Assembly: GCF_000062885.1 (NCBI RefSeq)
Contig: NC_009142.1
Coordinates: forward strand, 3,399,584-3,463,583
Length of the DNA: 64,000 bases
Source: Saccharopolyspora erythraea NRRL 2338
GTDB taxonomy: Bacteria > Actinomycetota > Actinomycetes > Mycobacteriales > Pseudonocardiaceae
Direction of reading: 5' to 3'
Shown: piece by piece, positions 51,845-60,301 of the stretch
How the letters are laid out: every line of letters begins with the position of its first letter
How positions within the stretch are numbered: the stretch's first letter is position 1
Position numbers and translations under genes: made by a program
Notes under the pieces: model-generated
What the model was told of the DNA's origin: nothing
The model's input: only the letters and a program-made list of their open reading frames with translations
Database searches by the model: none

Positions 51845-52984
51845 TCAGCGGTAGAGCTCCCGGGCGATGATGGTCCGCTGGACCTCCGACGCCCCTTCGT
51901 AGATCCGGGGTGCGCGCACCTCGCGGTAGAGGTGTTCCAGCAGGCTGCCCTTGCGCAGGGCGCGGGCGCCGTGGATCTGCACGGCGGCGTCGACGACGTA
52001 CTGCGCGGTCTCGGTCGCCAGCAGCTTGGCCATGGCGGCGCGACCGGCGAGGCGCTGCTCGCCCGCGTCGTAGGCGGCCGCGGCGGAGTGGACGAGCAGT
52101 CGCGCGGCTTCGGTGCGCATCGCCATCTCGGCCAGGGTGTGCGACACCGACTGCAGGTCCCTGAGCGGCCCGCCGAACGCCTGCCGGGACCCGGCGTGCT
52201 CGACGGCCGCGTCCAGCGCGGCCTGCGCCATCCCGACCGCGAACGCGCCGACGCTCGGGCGGAACAGGTCCAAGGTGCGCATCGCCACCCGGAAACCGCG
52301 GTCGGGCTCGCCGAGCAGTTCGTCCCGGCGCACCGCGACGCCGTCGAACGTCAGGCGCCCGATGGGGTGCTCGCTGAGCATTTCCAGGTGTTCTCCGGAC
52401 AGTCCGGCGCGGTCGGCGGGAACGACGAACGCGCTGACGCCGCGCGCTCCTGCCGCCGCCGTGGTCCTGGCGAAGACGGTGTAGAAGTCGGCTTCCGGGG
52501 CGTTGGAGATCCAGACCTTCTCGCCGCTGAGCCGCCAGCCGTCACCGTCCGGTTCGGCCGCCAGCTCCAGCGCCGCCGCGTCCGAGCCGGCCTCCGGCTC
52601 GGTGAGCGCGAATGCCGCGACCGCGTCCCCGGCGGCGACGGCGGGGATCCAGCGCCGCACCTGCTCGTCGCTGCCGGACTGCAGGACCGGGTAGCTGCCC
52701 AGTCCCTGCAGCGCCAGCGCGGTCTCGGCCTCGGTGCACTCGCGGGCCAGGTTCTCCCGCAGCAGGCAGAGATCGGTGGAGGCGGCCTGTCCCGACGCGA
52801 GGTCGTCACAGGAGCCGGGGAACAGGCGGGAGAGCAGTCCGAGCCGTCCCATCTCCTTGATCAGCGGGCGGTTGACCGCGCCGGGCGTGCCCGCCTCGGC
52901 CAGCGGACGCAACCGCCGCGCGCCGATCTCGCGCACCCACGCGGCGAACTCGCGCCGCTCGTCGTCCAGCGAGAACGTGCTCAT
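51845..52984 (-). CDS. Acyl-CoA dehydrogenase of the aryl-CoA cluster
   Basis: 379 residues. FALTEPEAGSDAAALELAA and VWISNAPEADFYTVF bind FAD; HGARALRKGSLLEHLYREVR and RIYEGASEVQRTIIARELYR form the active-site end, with the catalytic glutamate in YEGASE. ATG at 52984 is preceded by GGGAAG. It follows the monooxygenase gene on the same strand by 83 bp, so both are likely one transcript. Role: dehydrogenation of the cyclic CoA thioester intermediate. Confidence 0.95.
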   Translation of the reverse strand: MSTFSLDDERREFAAWVREIGARRLRPLAEAGTPGAVNRPLIKEMGRLGLLSRLFPGSCDDLASGQAASTDLCLLRENLARECTEAETALALQGLGSYPVLQSGSDEQVRRWIPAVAAGDAVAAFALTEPEAGSDAAALELAAEPDGDGWRLSGEKVWISNAPEADFYTVFARTTAAAGARGVSAFVVPADRAGLSGEHLEMLSEHPIGRLTFDGVAVRRDELLGEPDRGFRVAMRTLDLFRPSVGAFAVGMAQAALDAAVEHAGSRQAFGGPLRDLQSVSHTLAEMAMRTEAARLLVHSAAAAYDAGEQRLAGRAAMAKLLATETAQYVVDAAVQIHGARALRKGSLLEHLYREVRAPRIYEGASEVQRTIIARELYR

Positions 52985-53067
52985 CGGTGCTTCCCATCCG
53001 TTCGGGCCTGTGGGTCTTCTGGATCGCTGTAGCAGTCTCACGGTGCGGTCGGTCGCTGGTCCGGCAC

Positions 53068-55410
53068 TCATCTGGTGTGCGCGGTCGTGGTGCCGCCGGA
53101 GCGGATCAGCTCCAGGCGAGGCTTGGGGCCCTCGGTACGTCCGGTCTGCGGTCTGCGCCTGCCCGCCAGGAACGGGTCGGGCCACACCGCGCCCGGTCCG
53201 GAGTACTCCTGCTCGGCGGCGGCGTGCAGCGTCCAGTGCGGGTCGTGCAGGTGCGTGCGTCCCAGCGCGCACAGGTCGGCGCGGCCGGCGAGGATCAGCG
53301 AGTTGACGTCGTCGTGGGAGGAGATCGCCCCGACCGCGATGACCGCGGTGCCGTGCTCTCGGCCCACCTCGTTGCGGATGCGGTCGGCGTAGGGGGTCTG
53401 GTAGCTGCGGCCGAAGGCCGGTCGCTCGGCCTTGAGCACCTGACCGGTGGAGACGTCGATGCCCGCCGCGCCGTGTGCGGCGAAGGCGCGGGCGATCTCC
53501 ACCGCGTCGTCGGCGTCGACGCCGCCCTCGAACCAGTCCGTGGCCGAGATCCGCACCGTCATCGGCCGGTCGGCCGGCCACACCTCGCGCACCGCGTCGA
53601 AGACCTCCAGCGGGTAGCGCAGCCGGTTGGCGAGCGAGCCGCCGTAGGCGTCGGTGCGCTGGTTGGACAGCGGTGAGATGAACGAGGAGAGCAGGTACCC
53701 GTGCGCGCAGTGCAGTTCGAGCACGTCGAAACCGGCGCGTGCGGCTGCCTCGGCGCAGGAGACGAACTGCTGCCTGATCTCTGCCAGCTCCGCCGCGGTC
53801 AGCTCGCGCGGCACCTGGTTGATCTCGGAGTAGGGGACCGGCGAGGGACCGACGACCTCCCAACCGCCTTCCGGCAGCGGCTCGTCGATGCCCTCCCACA
53901 TCAGCTTCGTCGATCCCTTGCGCCCGGCGTGCCCGAGCTGCACGCCGATCCTGGCCTGGCTGTTGCGGTGCACGAAGTCCACGACCCGGCGCCAGCCCTC
54001 CTCCTGGGCGGGGGAGTACAGACCGGTGCAGCCCGGCGTGATGCGGCCGCGTTCGGACACGCACACCATCTCGGTCATCACCAGGCCCGCGCCGCCCATC
54101 GCCTTGCTGCCCAGGTGCACCAGGTGGAAGTCGTTCGGCACGCCGTCGGTGGCGCGGTACATGTCCATGGGCGAGACGACGACGCGGTTGGGCAGCTCCA
54201 GCGGACCCAGCTTCACCGGCTGGAACATCGGCGGACGCACCTCGGCGTGGTCGCGGGCGAACCAGGTGTCCAGGCCGGCGACGAACTCCGGGTCGCGCAT
54301 CCGCAGGTTGTCGTAGGTGACCCGGCGGCTCCGGGTGAGCAGGTTGAACGCGAACTGCGGCGGGTCCTGGTGGGTGTACTGCCGGATGTTCTCGAACCAC
54401 TCCAGGCTCGCCTGCGCGGCCCGCTGGGTCGAGGTGACGACCGGGCGGCGCTCCAGCTCGTACGCCTCGAGAGCGGCGTCGCGGTCGGTGTGCTCGTGCA
54501 GGCATGCGGCGAGCGTGAGCGCGTCCTCCATCGCCAGCTTCGTGCCGGATCCGATGGAGAAGTGCGCGGTGTGCGCGGCGTCGCCGAGCAGCACCACGTT
54601 GCGGTGGCGCCACGATTCGCAGCGCACCGTGCGGAAGTTCAGCCACCGGGAGTTGTTGGCCACGACGGAGTGGCCGTCGAGCACGTCGGCGAACAACTCC
54701 CTGATCAGCCCGATCGATTTCTCGTCGCTGGAACCGGGTTCGGCCGGGGTGGTGGCGTCGAAGTCGGCGAAGCCCGCGCGGCGCCACACGTCCTCGTGCA
54801 GTTCGACGATGAAGGTGCTCGCCTCGCGGCTGAACGGATAGCCGTGCAACTGCATGGTGCCGTAGGGCGTTTCCGCGATGTCGAAGCGGAAGGCGTCGAA
54901 GACCAGGTCGGTTCCCAGCCAGATGTACTTGCAGCGCCGGGTTTCCACGCTCGGGGCGAAGGAGTCGGCGAACCTGGAACGCACCGCCGAGTTGGCCCCG
55001 TCGCAGGCCACCACGACGTCGTGCTCGGCCGCGAGCCGTTCGACGTCGGGAGCCTCGGTGCGGAAGTGCGCGCGGACGCCCAGTTCGGCGCACCGCCGCT
55101 GCAGGATCCGCAGCAGCCGCTTGCGGCTCATCGCGGCGAACCCGTGCCCGCCGGAGGTGTGGGTCTCGCCCCGGTAGTGCACGTCGATGTCGTCCCAGCG
55201 GGCGAACTCCCGTTGCATGGCCTGGAAGACCGGGGGGTCGGCGTGCTCGATGCCGCCGAGCGTCTCGTCGGAGAAGACCACGCCGAAGCCGAAGGTGTCG
55301 TCGGCGGCGTTGCGCTCCCACACCGTGATCTCGTGAGCCGGGTCGAGCTGCTTCACCAGCGCGGAGAAGTAGAGCCCGCCCGGGCCTCCGCCGACGACCG
55401 CGATACGCAC
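53068..55410 (-). CDS. Two-domain flavin monooxygenase/old-yellow-enzyme reductase (2-aminobenzoyl-CoA monooxygenase/reductase or salicylyl-CoA 5-hydroxylase)
   Basis: 780 residues. Residues 1-375 are a class A flavoprotein monooxygenase (GGGPGGLYFSALVK, VVVACDGANSAVRS, VLLGDAAHTAHFSIGSGTKL). Residues 390-770 are an old-yellow-enzyme reductase (FQPVKLGPLELPNRVVVSPM, HLGSKAMGGAGLVMTEM, IGVQLGHAGRKGS, AHGYLLSSFISPLSNQR). This fusion is found in 2-aminobenzoyl-CoA monooxygenase/reductase and in bifunctional salicylyl-CoA 5-hydroxylases. GTG at 55410 follows GGAGGAG. It is the key ring-dearomatising enzyme of the cluster. Confidence 0.93.
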   Translation of the reverse strand: MRIAVVGGGPGGLYFSALVKQLDPAHEITVWERNAADDTFGFGVVFSDETLGGIEHADPPVFQAMQREFARWDDIDVHYRGETHTSGGHGFAAMSRKRLLRILQRRCAELGVRAHFRTEAPDVERLAAEHDVVVACDGANSAVRSRFADSFAPSVETRRCKYIWLGTDLVFDAFRFDIAETPYGTMQLHGYPFSREASTFIVELHEDVWRRAGFADFDATTPAEPGSSDEKSIGLIRELFADVLDGHSVVANNSRWLNFRTVRCESWRHRNVVLLGDAAHTAHFSIGSGTKLAMEDALTLAACLHEHTDRDAALEAYELERRPVVTSTQRAAQASLEWFENIRQYTHQDPPQFAFNLLTRSRRVTYDNLRMRDPEFVAGLDTWFARDHAEVRPPMFQPVKLGPLELPNRVVVSPMDMYRATDGVPNDFHLVHLGSKAMGGAGLVMTEMVCVSERGRITPGCTGLYSPAQEEGWRRVVDFVHRNSQARIGVQLGHAGRKGSTKLMWEGIDEPLPEGGWEVVGPSPVPYSEINQVPRELTAAELAEIRQQFVSCAEAAARAGFDVLELHCAHGYLLSSFISPLSNQRTDAYGGSLANRLRYPLEVFDAVREVWPADRPMTVRISATDWFEGGVDADDAVEIARAFAAHGAAGIDVSTGQVLKAERPAFGRSYQTPYADRIRNEVGREHGTAVIAVGAISSHDDVNSLILAGRADLCALGRTHLHDPHWTLHAAAEQEYSGPGAVWPDPFLAGRRRPQTGRTEGPKPRLELIRSGGTTTAHTR

Positions 55411-55458
55411 CTGAGCACTCCTCCCGCCGGGGCCGGTCGGCGCTCAGCGTATGGCGGA

Positions 55459-55488
55459 TTGCGCACGGTCGTCAATTTTCCGTAATAT
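55459..55488 (+). promoter_or_regulatory. Promoter for a leaderless SDR-RidA transcript
   Basis: TTGCGC (55459-55464), 18 bases, TAATAT (55483-55488); a start point 7-8 bases later coincides with the GTG at 55496, so the mRNA is probably leaderless, which fits the missing ribosome binding site. GTCGTCA at 55468-55474, a half-site of the cluster's operator, lies between the two elements. Confidence 0.7.
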
Positions 55489-55495
55489 CGGCGCC

Positions 55496-56251
55496 GTGAC
55501 GACACGCAACTGCCTGGTCACCGGCGCGAGCCGGGGCATCGGCCGGGCCATCGCCACCCGGCTCTCGGCGCGCGGCCACCGCGTCGCGATCACCGCCCGC
55601 AGCGCCGACCAGCTCGGCGCGGTGGCCGCCGGACTCGCGGGCCCGGTCCTGCGACTGCCCGCCGACGTGACCGATGCGACGGCGGCCAGGGCCGTTTTCG
55701 AAGCTGTGGAAGAGGAATGGGGCGGTGTCGACGTGCTGGTGCTCAACGCGGGCACCGCGACCTCGGCGCCACTGGCCGCGACCAGCGACGCCGACTGGCA
55801 GCGCGCGATCGAGGTCAACCTGACCGCTCCGTTCCGCTTCCTGCGCCGTGCCGCGCCCGCGATGGCCGAGCGCGGCTGGGGGCGGGTCGTGGTGGTCGCC
55901 TCCATCGCGGCCAAGCGCGGCGACCCCTACGTCAGCGCCTACACAGCGAGCAAGCACGGCGTCCTCGGGCTGGTCCGGTCCGCGGCGGCCGAGCTCGCGG
56001 GCACCGGGGTCACAGTCAACGCGGTGTGCCCGGGCTACGTGGACACACCCCTGACCGATCAGGCGGTCGCCAACATCAGCGCCCGGACCGGACGCACCGC
56101 CGAGGAGGCGCGGCGGATCCTGCAACGCCGCCAGCCCGTCGGCAGGCTGATCGAGGTGGAGGAGGTCGCCGACGCCGTCGAGCTCTGCGTGCTCAGCGCG
56201 GCGATCACCGGGCAGGCGATCAACGTCGACGGAGGAGCGGTCCAGTCGTGA
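55496..56251 (+). CDS. Short-chain dehydrogenase/reductase of the aryl-CoA cluster
   Basis: 251 residues, classical SDR: TGASRGIG near residue 10, NAGTAT, catalytic serine in VVASIAAK, YTASK tyrosine-lysine, ending INVDGGAVQS. GTG at 55496 is the likely leaderless start. It overlaps the RidA gene by GTGA. It would act as the 3-hydroxyacyl-CoA dehydrogenase or ketoreductase of the pathway. Confidence 0.94.
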   Translation: MTTRNCLVTGASRGIGRAIATRLSARGHRVAITARSADQLGAVAAGLAGPVLRLPADVTDATAARAVFEAVEEEWGGVDVLVLNAGTATSAPLAATSDADWQRAIEVNLTAPFRFLRRAAPAMAERGWGRVVVVASIAAKRGDPYVSAYTASKHGVLGLVRSAAAELAGTGVTVNAVCPGYVDTPLTDQAVANISARTGRTAEEARRILQRRQPVGRLIEVEEVADAVELCVLSAAITGQAINVDGGAVQS

Positions 56252-56655
56252 CCATCGAACGCATCAACCCACCGGAACTGGCCAGGCCGTCGGGTTTCTC
56301 GCACGCCACGGCGGTCGCCGGCTGCCGACTGGTGTTCCTCGCCGGGCAGACGGGCATGAACGCCGAAGGGCACATCGTCGAGGGCGGGGTCGTCGCGCAG
56401 TTCGAGCGCGCGCTGAGCAACCTGCTCACCGCGCTGCGGGCGGCCGGAGGTGGGCCCGAAGACCTCACCGAGCTCACCGTCTACATCGTCGACATGGACT
56501 CCTACCGCGCCCGCGCGCGCGAGATCGGAGCGGTCTGGCGGCGTCTGGCCGGTGCGCGCTACCCGGCGATGGCAGGCATCGGCGTGGACCGGCTCTGGGA
56601 CGCCGAGGCCCTGGTGGAGATCAAGGGCACGGCGGCGGTCAGCGCCGCCCGGTGA
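56248..56655 (+). CDS. RidA/YjgF family enamine/imine deaminase
   Basis: 135 residues, RidA fold: SGFSHATAVAGCRLVFLAGQTG, QFERALSNLLTALRAAGG, and the C-terminal RYPAMAGIGVDRLWDAEALVEIKGTA region split over the usual positions. RidA proteins hydrolyse enamines or imines. In an anthranilate pathway the reduced product of aminobenzoyl-CoA is an enamine that must lose ammonia, which gives this gene a clear job. It overlaps the PaaX gene by 17 bp at the 3' end. Confidence 0.92.
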   Translation: MTIERINPPELARPSGFSHATAVAGCRLVFLAGQTGMNAEGHIVEGGVVAQFERALSNLLTALRAAGGGPEDLTELTVYIVDMDSYRARAREIGAVWRRLAGARYPAMAGIGVDRLWDAEALVEIKGTAAVSAAR

Positions 56656-57505
56656 CCTCGTCGACGTAGGCGTGCGCCTGCTCCTGCAACGACGCCCGCA
56701 GCGAGAAGAACAGCTCCGCCGCCACCGCCCCGTTCCACTCCGCGGGCAGCAGGTCGGCGGGGAGGCCGGGGTCGAGGTAGGGCAGGCGCCGCCAGTCGGT
56801 CAGCACCCGCACGTAGTCGAGGAAGGCCTCCCGCTCCCGGCGGCTGCGGCGCCGCTGCCACCTGCGCAGCACCGGCTCGTGCACGCCGACGAAACGCCCG
56901 TAGAGCTCCTGCAGCTGCTCCAGGTCCCACCACTGCGCGACCTTCTCCCGCAGGTCGCCGAACGCGACGTGATCGGAGCGGAACAGCTCGGCGTAGGAGT
57001 CGAGCTCGAAGCGGCGCAGCGCGCTGGTCGCCGCCGCGTGCAGGTGCGCGGGCGCGATCCACACGCCGGGCGCCACCGTGCCGAAGCCCAGCCTGGTGAG
57101 CTGGGTGCGCAGCACGTGCCGCTTCTGCCGCTGCGACTCGGGCACCGAGAACACCGCCAGCAGCCAGCCGTCGGCGGCCGTGGCGCGCTCCTGGCTGAAA
57201 ATCCGCTCGTCGCCCTCGCGCAGGATCTCCAGCGCCTGCTCGGACAGCACGTAGCCGGCCGCGCCGCCCTGCCTGCTCGCCACGAGGATGCCGCGGCGCT
57301 TGAGCCGTGAGATCGACGACCGCACGGCGGGCTCGTCCACGCCGAGGTCGCCGAGCAGCCGCACCAGGGCGGCGACCGAGAGCCAGCCGCCCGACTCGCG
57401 GGCGTAGAGGCCGTAGACGGTCACGATGAGCTGCCTGGGCTGGGCGCCGCGTCCGGTCAGCTCGCTGACGAACGCCTCGTCTTCGGCCACCACGTCGGTC
57501 GTCAC
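56639..57505 (-). CDS. PaaX-family transcriptional repressor
   Basis: 288 residues. The N-terminal winged helix (QPRQLIVTVYGLYARESGGWLS, VRSSISRLKRRGILVASRQG) and the C-terminal domain (WLLAVFSVPESQRQKRHVLR, RRLPYLDPGLPADLLPAEWNG in two motifs) are diagnostic of PaaX, which senses aryl-CoA esters such as phenylacetyl-CoA. GTG at 57505 overlaps a GTCGTCACGACGAC dyad, suggesting autoregulation. It sits at the right edge of the aryl-CoA cluster and should be its repressor. Confidence 0.93.
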   Translation of the reverse strand: MTTDVVAEDEAFVSELTGRGAQPRQLIVTVYGLYARESGGWLSVAALVRLLGDLGVDEPAVRSSISRLKRRGILVASRQGGAAGYVLSEQALEILREGDERIFSQERATAADGWLLAVFSVPESQRQKRHVLRTQLTRLGFGTVAPGVWIAPAHLHAAATSALRRFELDSYAELFRSDHVAFGDLREKVAQWWDLEQLQELYGRFVGVHEPVLRRWQRRRSRREREAFLDYVRVLTDWRRLPYLDPGLPADLLPAEWNGAVAAELFFSLRASLQEQAHAYVDEVTGRR

Positions 57506-57700
57506 GACGACACGATACGTGGGGCGGCGTCCCCGGCGTCCACTGGGGAGCAGCACGATCGAGCGGCGGTGCACCGTCTCCGGCCTCGTACCCAGGGGTT
57601 TCTCCGGTCGAAGGCCCCCGGGGTCGCGCGGCGGCGGGTGGGTGAGGGAGAGTCGAGGGCCGGACATGGTGAAAACTCCGAGCCTTACCCAGGAGTGCGC

Positions 57701-58318
57701 ATGAAGTTCCGTACTACGTCCGCAGCGGTGCTCACCGCTGTGCCGCTGGTCCTCGCCGGCTGTGCGCAGGGCTCCGGACCCGGGGCGCAGCCGCCCGAGC
57801 CGAAGCCGCAGGCGGCGGCGCCGAGCCCGGAGGGCGTGGCGTGGGTGGGCAAGCTGTGCGGGGTCGTCGGCGGGTTCACCGCCGCGCAGAAGAACCAGCC
57901 CGCCCCCGACAAGAGCAACACCAGCGCGTTCAAGCAGTCGGTGGTCAACCAGATCGACCACTCCGCGCGTGCGGCCGACGACACGCTGCGCGGGTTGCAG
58001 GAGATGGGCCCGGGGCCGATCCAGGGCTCCGACCAGCTCAACGACAGCTTCGAGCAGGGCTTCGTCCAGGTCCGCGACATCCTGCGGACGGCGCAGGACA
58101 AGGCGCAGCAGGCCGACCCGTCCGACAAGCAGCGGTTCCAGGCCGGGATGACCGAGGTCCAGCACGAGCTCGACAAGGGCAAGCAGCTCAACATGAACGG
58201 CGCCATCGCGCAGTTCAACCAGAACCCGCAGCTGAACGCCGCCGCGCAGCAGGCGCAGGAGTGCAAGATGTTCAGCCAGGCTCCCCAGCAGCCGCAAGGA
58301 CAGCAGCCCCCGCAGTGA
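57701..58318 (+). CDS. Lipoprotein, secreted, unknown function
   Basis: 205 residues. Lipobox VLAGC with the lipidated cysteine at 21, followed by a Pro/Ala-rich linker (PGAQPPEPKPQAAAPSPEG) and a helical domain (residues 45-190; WVGKLCGVVGGFTAAQKNQP, FEQGFVQVRDILRTAQDKA) ending in a Gln/Pro tail. Two further cysteines (in KLCGVV and QECKMF) could pair. A GGAG ribosome binding site precedes the ATG. Similar lipoproteins occur in many actinomycetes without known role. Confidence 0.88.
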   Translation: MKFRTTSAAVLTAVPLVLAGCAQGSGPGAQPPEPKPQAAAPSPEGVAWVGKLCGVVGGFTAAQKNQPAPDKSNTSAFKQSVVNQIDHSARAADDTLRGLQEMGPGPIQGSDQLNDSFEQGFVQVRDILRTAQDKAQQADPSDKQRFQAGMTEVQHELDKGKQLNMNGAIAQFNQNPQLNAAAQQAQECKMFSQAPQQPQGQQPPQ

Positions 58319-58817
58319 CGGGCGGCGTCCAGGCTCCCTGATTCCGGTGCGGGCACCGGTCGTGCGTTTCGAAATCGCGCGGCCGGTGCCCGCACTTCTG
58401 TGTTGTGGGGGCGGTTCGCTCTACCGCTCCCGATGGACACGCTGAAATCAACAAAAACGAACACCATGATGTTTGCTGTGATCGTTCGTGTCGGTGCCGC
58501 GTAGTCGGGGTCGGCTCGGCTGGATCGCGCCATCGTGTCGTAGTCGCCCAGTATGCGTGAAAAGGTTCAACCGTCCGCACTTTCTTGGCGTCGCTGCTGG
58601 TGGTGGGCCCATTGCGAGGTGGTCGCCGACGTAGGTCGGACTCGGTGGGTGAGGTCCGCGTTCAGTCTCCCAGTCAGTCGGCGGAGAGCGCGAGCATGAG
58701 AACTCGATGTTGACTCTCGTGTGTTTGTGTGTCGTAATCATGGCCTGCCGGTGGCCACGGGGTCGCCCCAGTGCCGCCGGGATCTCGCCGGATGGGACGA
58801 AACATCGAGGAGAGACA
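58319..58817. other. Long upstream region of the alpha-galactosidase gene
   Basis: 499 bp without a supported gene. TTGACT at 58710-58715 and TAATCA at 58735-58740 (19-base spacing) are a weak promoter candidate about 80 bp before the start codon. Confidence 0.45.
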
Positions 58818-60104
58818 ATGAAGTCTGCGAAGCGGCGGGCTCGGCTCGCGACAGCCGCGGTGGGTGTCACTGTCGCCGTCGGTGCCGCGATGGCGCCCGC
58901 GACGGCAGCGGCCGGCCCGCCGGCGCCCACCGCCCAGGACGGGGTGGCCCGCACCCCTCCCATGGGCTGGAACTCGTGGAACTCCTTCGGATGCGACATC
59001 GACGAGCGGCTGATCCGCGACACCGCCGACGCCCTGGTCGGCTCCGGCATGCGAGACGCCGGATACCAGTACGTCGTGGTCGACGACTGCTGGTTCGACC
59101 CGCAGCGCGATCCGCAGGGCAACCTGCGGGCCAACCCCGAGCGGTTCCCCAGCGGCATCAGGGCGCTGGCTGACTACGTGCACTCGCGTGGCCTGAAGTT
59201 CGGCATCTACCAGGTCCCGACCGAGAAGACGTGCGCGCAGCGCGGCGGCACCTACCCGGGCGCCACCGGCAGCCTCGGGCACGAGGAGCAGGACGCGCGG
59301 ACCTTCGCCGAGTGGGGCGTGGACTACCTCAAGTACGACTGGTGCTCGCCGGAGGGCACCCTCGAGGACCAGATCGCGGCCTTCACCAAGATGCGCGACG
59401 CGCTGGCCGCGACCGGCAGGCCGATCGTCTACAGCATCAACTCCAACAGCTACCACCCGGACAAGAACGGCGCGACCCACGACTGGTCGCCCGTCGCGAA
59501 CATGTGGCGCACCACCGAGGACATCAAGCCGGTGTGGGACTCGGGCAACGAGAACGAGTACCCGATGGGCGTGGTCAACATCATCGACGTCAACCGGGGG
59601 CTCGCCGCGCAGGCACGTCCCGGTCACTGGAACGACCCCGACATGCTCGAGGTCGGCGTGTACGACGTCGAGGGGTTCAAGGGCCTGACCGACACCGAGG
59701 CACGTGCGCACCTGAGCATGTGGGCGCTGATGGCCTCACCGCTCATCGCGGGCAACAACGTGACCCGGATGCCGGACGGAATCCGGGACATCCTGACCAA
59801 CCGGGAGGTCGTCGCGGTCGACCAGGACCCGGCGGGTGCGCAGGGCGTCCCGGTCCGCGACCACGGCGACCGCGAGGTGTGGGTCAAGAACATGGCCGAC
59901 GGCTCCCGGGTGGTCGCGCTGTTCAACCGGGGCGAGCGCCCCGCGGGCATCCGGACCACCGCGCGCGAGGCCGGGTTGCCCAAGGCGTCCGAGTACCAGG
60001 TGCGCGATCTCTGGGCGCACGAGACCTCCACGACCGACGGTGAGATCCGGGCCGAGGTCCCGGCGCACGGCGTCGTCCTGCTGCGGGTGTCCGCGCAGGG
60101 CTGA
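58818..60104 (+). CDS. Secreted alpha-galactosidase, glycoside hydrolase family 27
   Basis: 428 residues. A signal peptide (MKSAKRRARLATAAVGVTVA, cleavage near ATAAA-GPP) precedes the GH27 catalytic barrel: RTPPMGWNSWNSFGC, VVDDCWF, YLKYDWC with the nucleophile aspartate, and HWNDPDMLEVG with the acid/base aspartate. The C-terminal 85 residues are the usual beta-sandwich. GAGGAG lies 7 bases before the ATG at 58818. It should cleave terminal alpha-galactose from plant oligosaccharides or galactomannan outside the cell. Confidence 0.97.
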   Translation: MKSAKRRARLATAAVGVTVAVGAAMAPATAAAGPPAPTAQDGVARTPPMGWNSWNSFGCDIDERLIRDTADALVGSGMRDAGYQYVVVDDCWFDPQRDPQGNLRANPERFPSGIRALADYVHSRGLKFGIYQVPTEKTCAQRGGTYPGATGSLGHEEQDARTFAEWGVDYLKYDWCSPEGTLEDQIAAFTKMRDALAATGRPIVYSINSNSYHPDKNGATHDWSPVANMWRTTEDIKPVWDSGNENEYPMGVVNIIDVNRGLAAQARPGHWNDPDMLEVGVYDVEGFKGLTDTEARAHLSMWALMASPLIAGNNVTRMPDGIRDILTNREVVAVDQDPAGAQGVPVRDHGDREVWVKNMADGSRVVALFNRGERPAGIRTTAREAGLPKASEYQVRDLWAHETSTTDGEIRAEVPAHGVVLLRVSAQG

Positions 60105-60115
60105 CGTTTGCGCCG

Positions 60116-60150
60116 ATCGCCTCCCGGTCGCCACGCGGCCGGGAGGCGAT
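60116..60150 (+). terminator. Terminator after the alpha-galactosidase gene
   Basis: 12-bp stem ATCGCCTCCCGG / CCGGGAGGCGAT with an 11-base loop, followed by TCTTCTT, 12 bp after the stop codon. Confidence 0.85.
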
Positions 60151-60244
60151 TCTTCTTGTCCTGTCCGGCGAATCGTGCGGCTTGGATGGGAAGTTCCGGC
60201 AGTGTTGGGCGAAAGGCCGGTTGGAAGGGCGGACGTGAAGTTCT

Positions 60245-60293
60245 ATCCTTGTCTTGTCATTCGAGATAATCGTCTTGGAATGTGGACAAGGAT
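60245..60293 (+). promoter_or_regulatory. 5' leader hairpin that sequesters the ribosome binding site
   Basis: ATCCTTGTC (60245-60253) pairs with GACAAGGAT (60285-60293), and a nested CATTC/GAATG (60258-60262, 60278-60282) extends the stem. The AAGGAT arm contains the only plausible ribosome binding site for the GTG at 60302, so folding would hide it. Confidence 0.5.
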
Positions 60294-60301
60294 GGTGTGC
60301 C

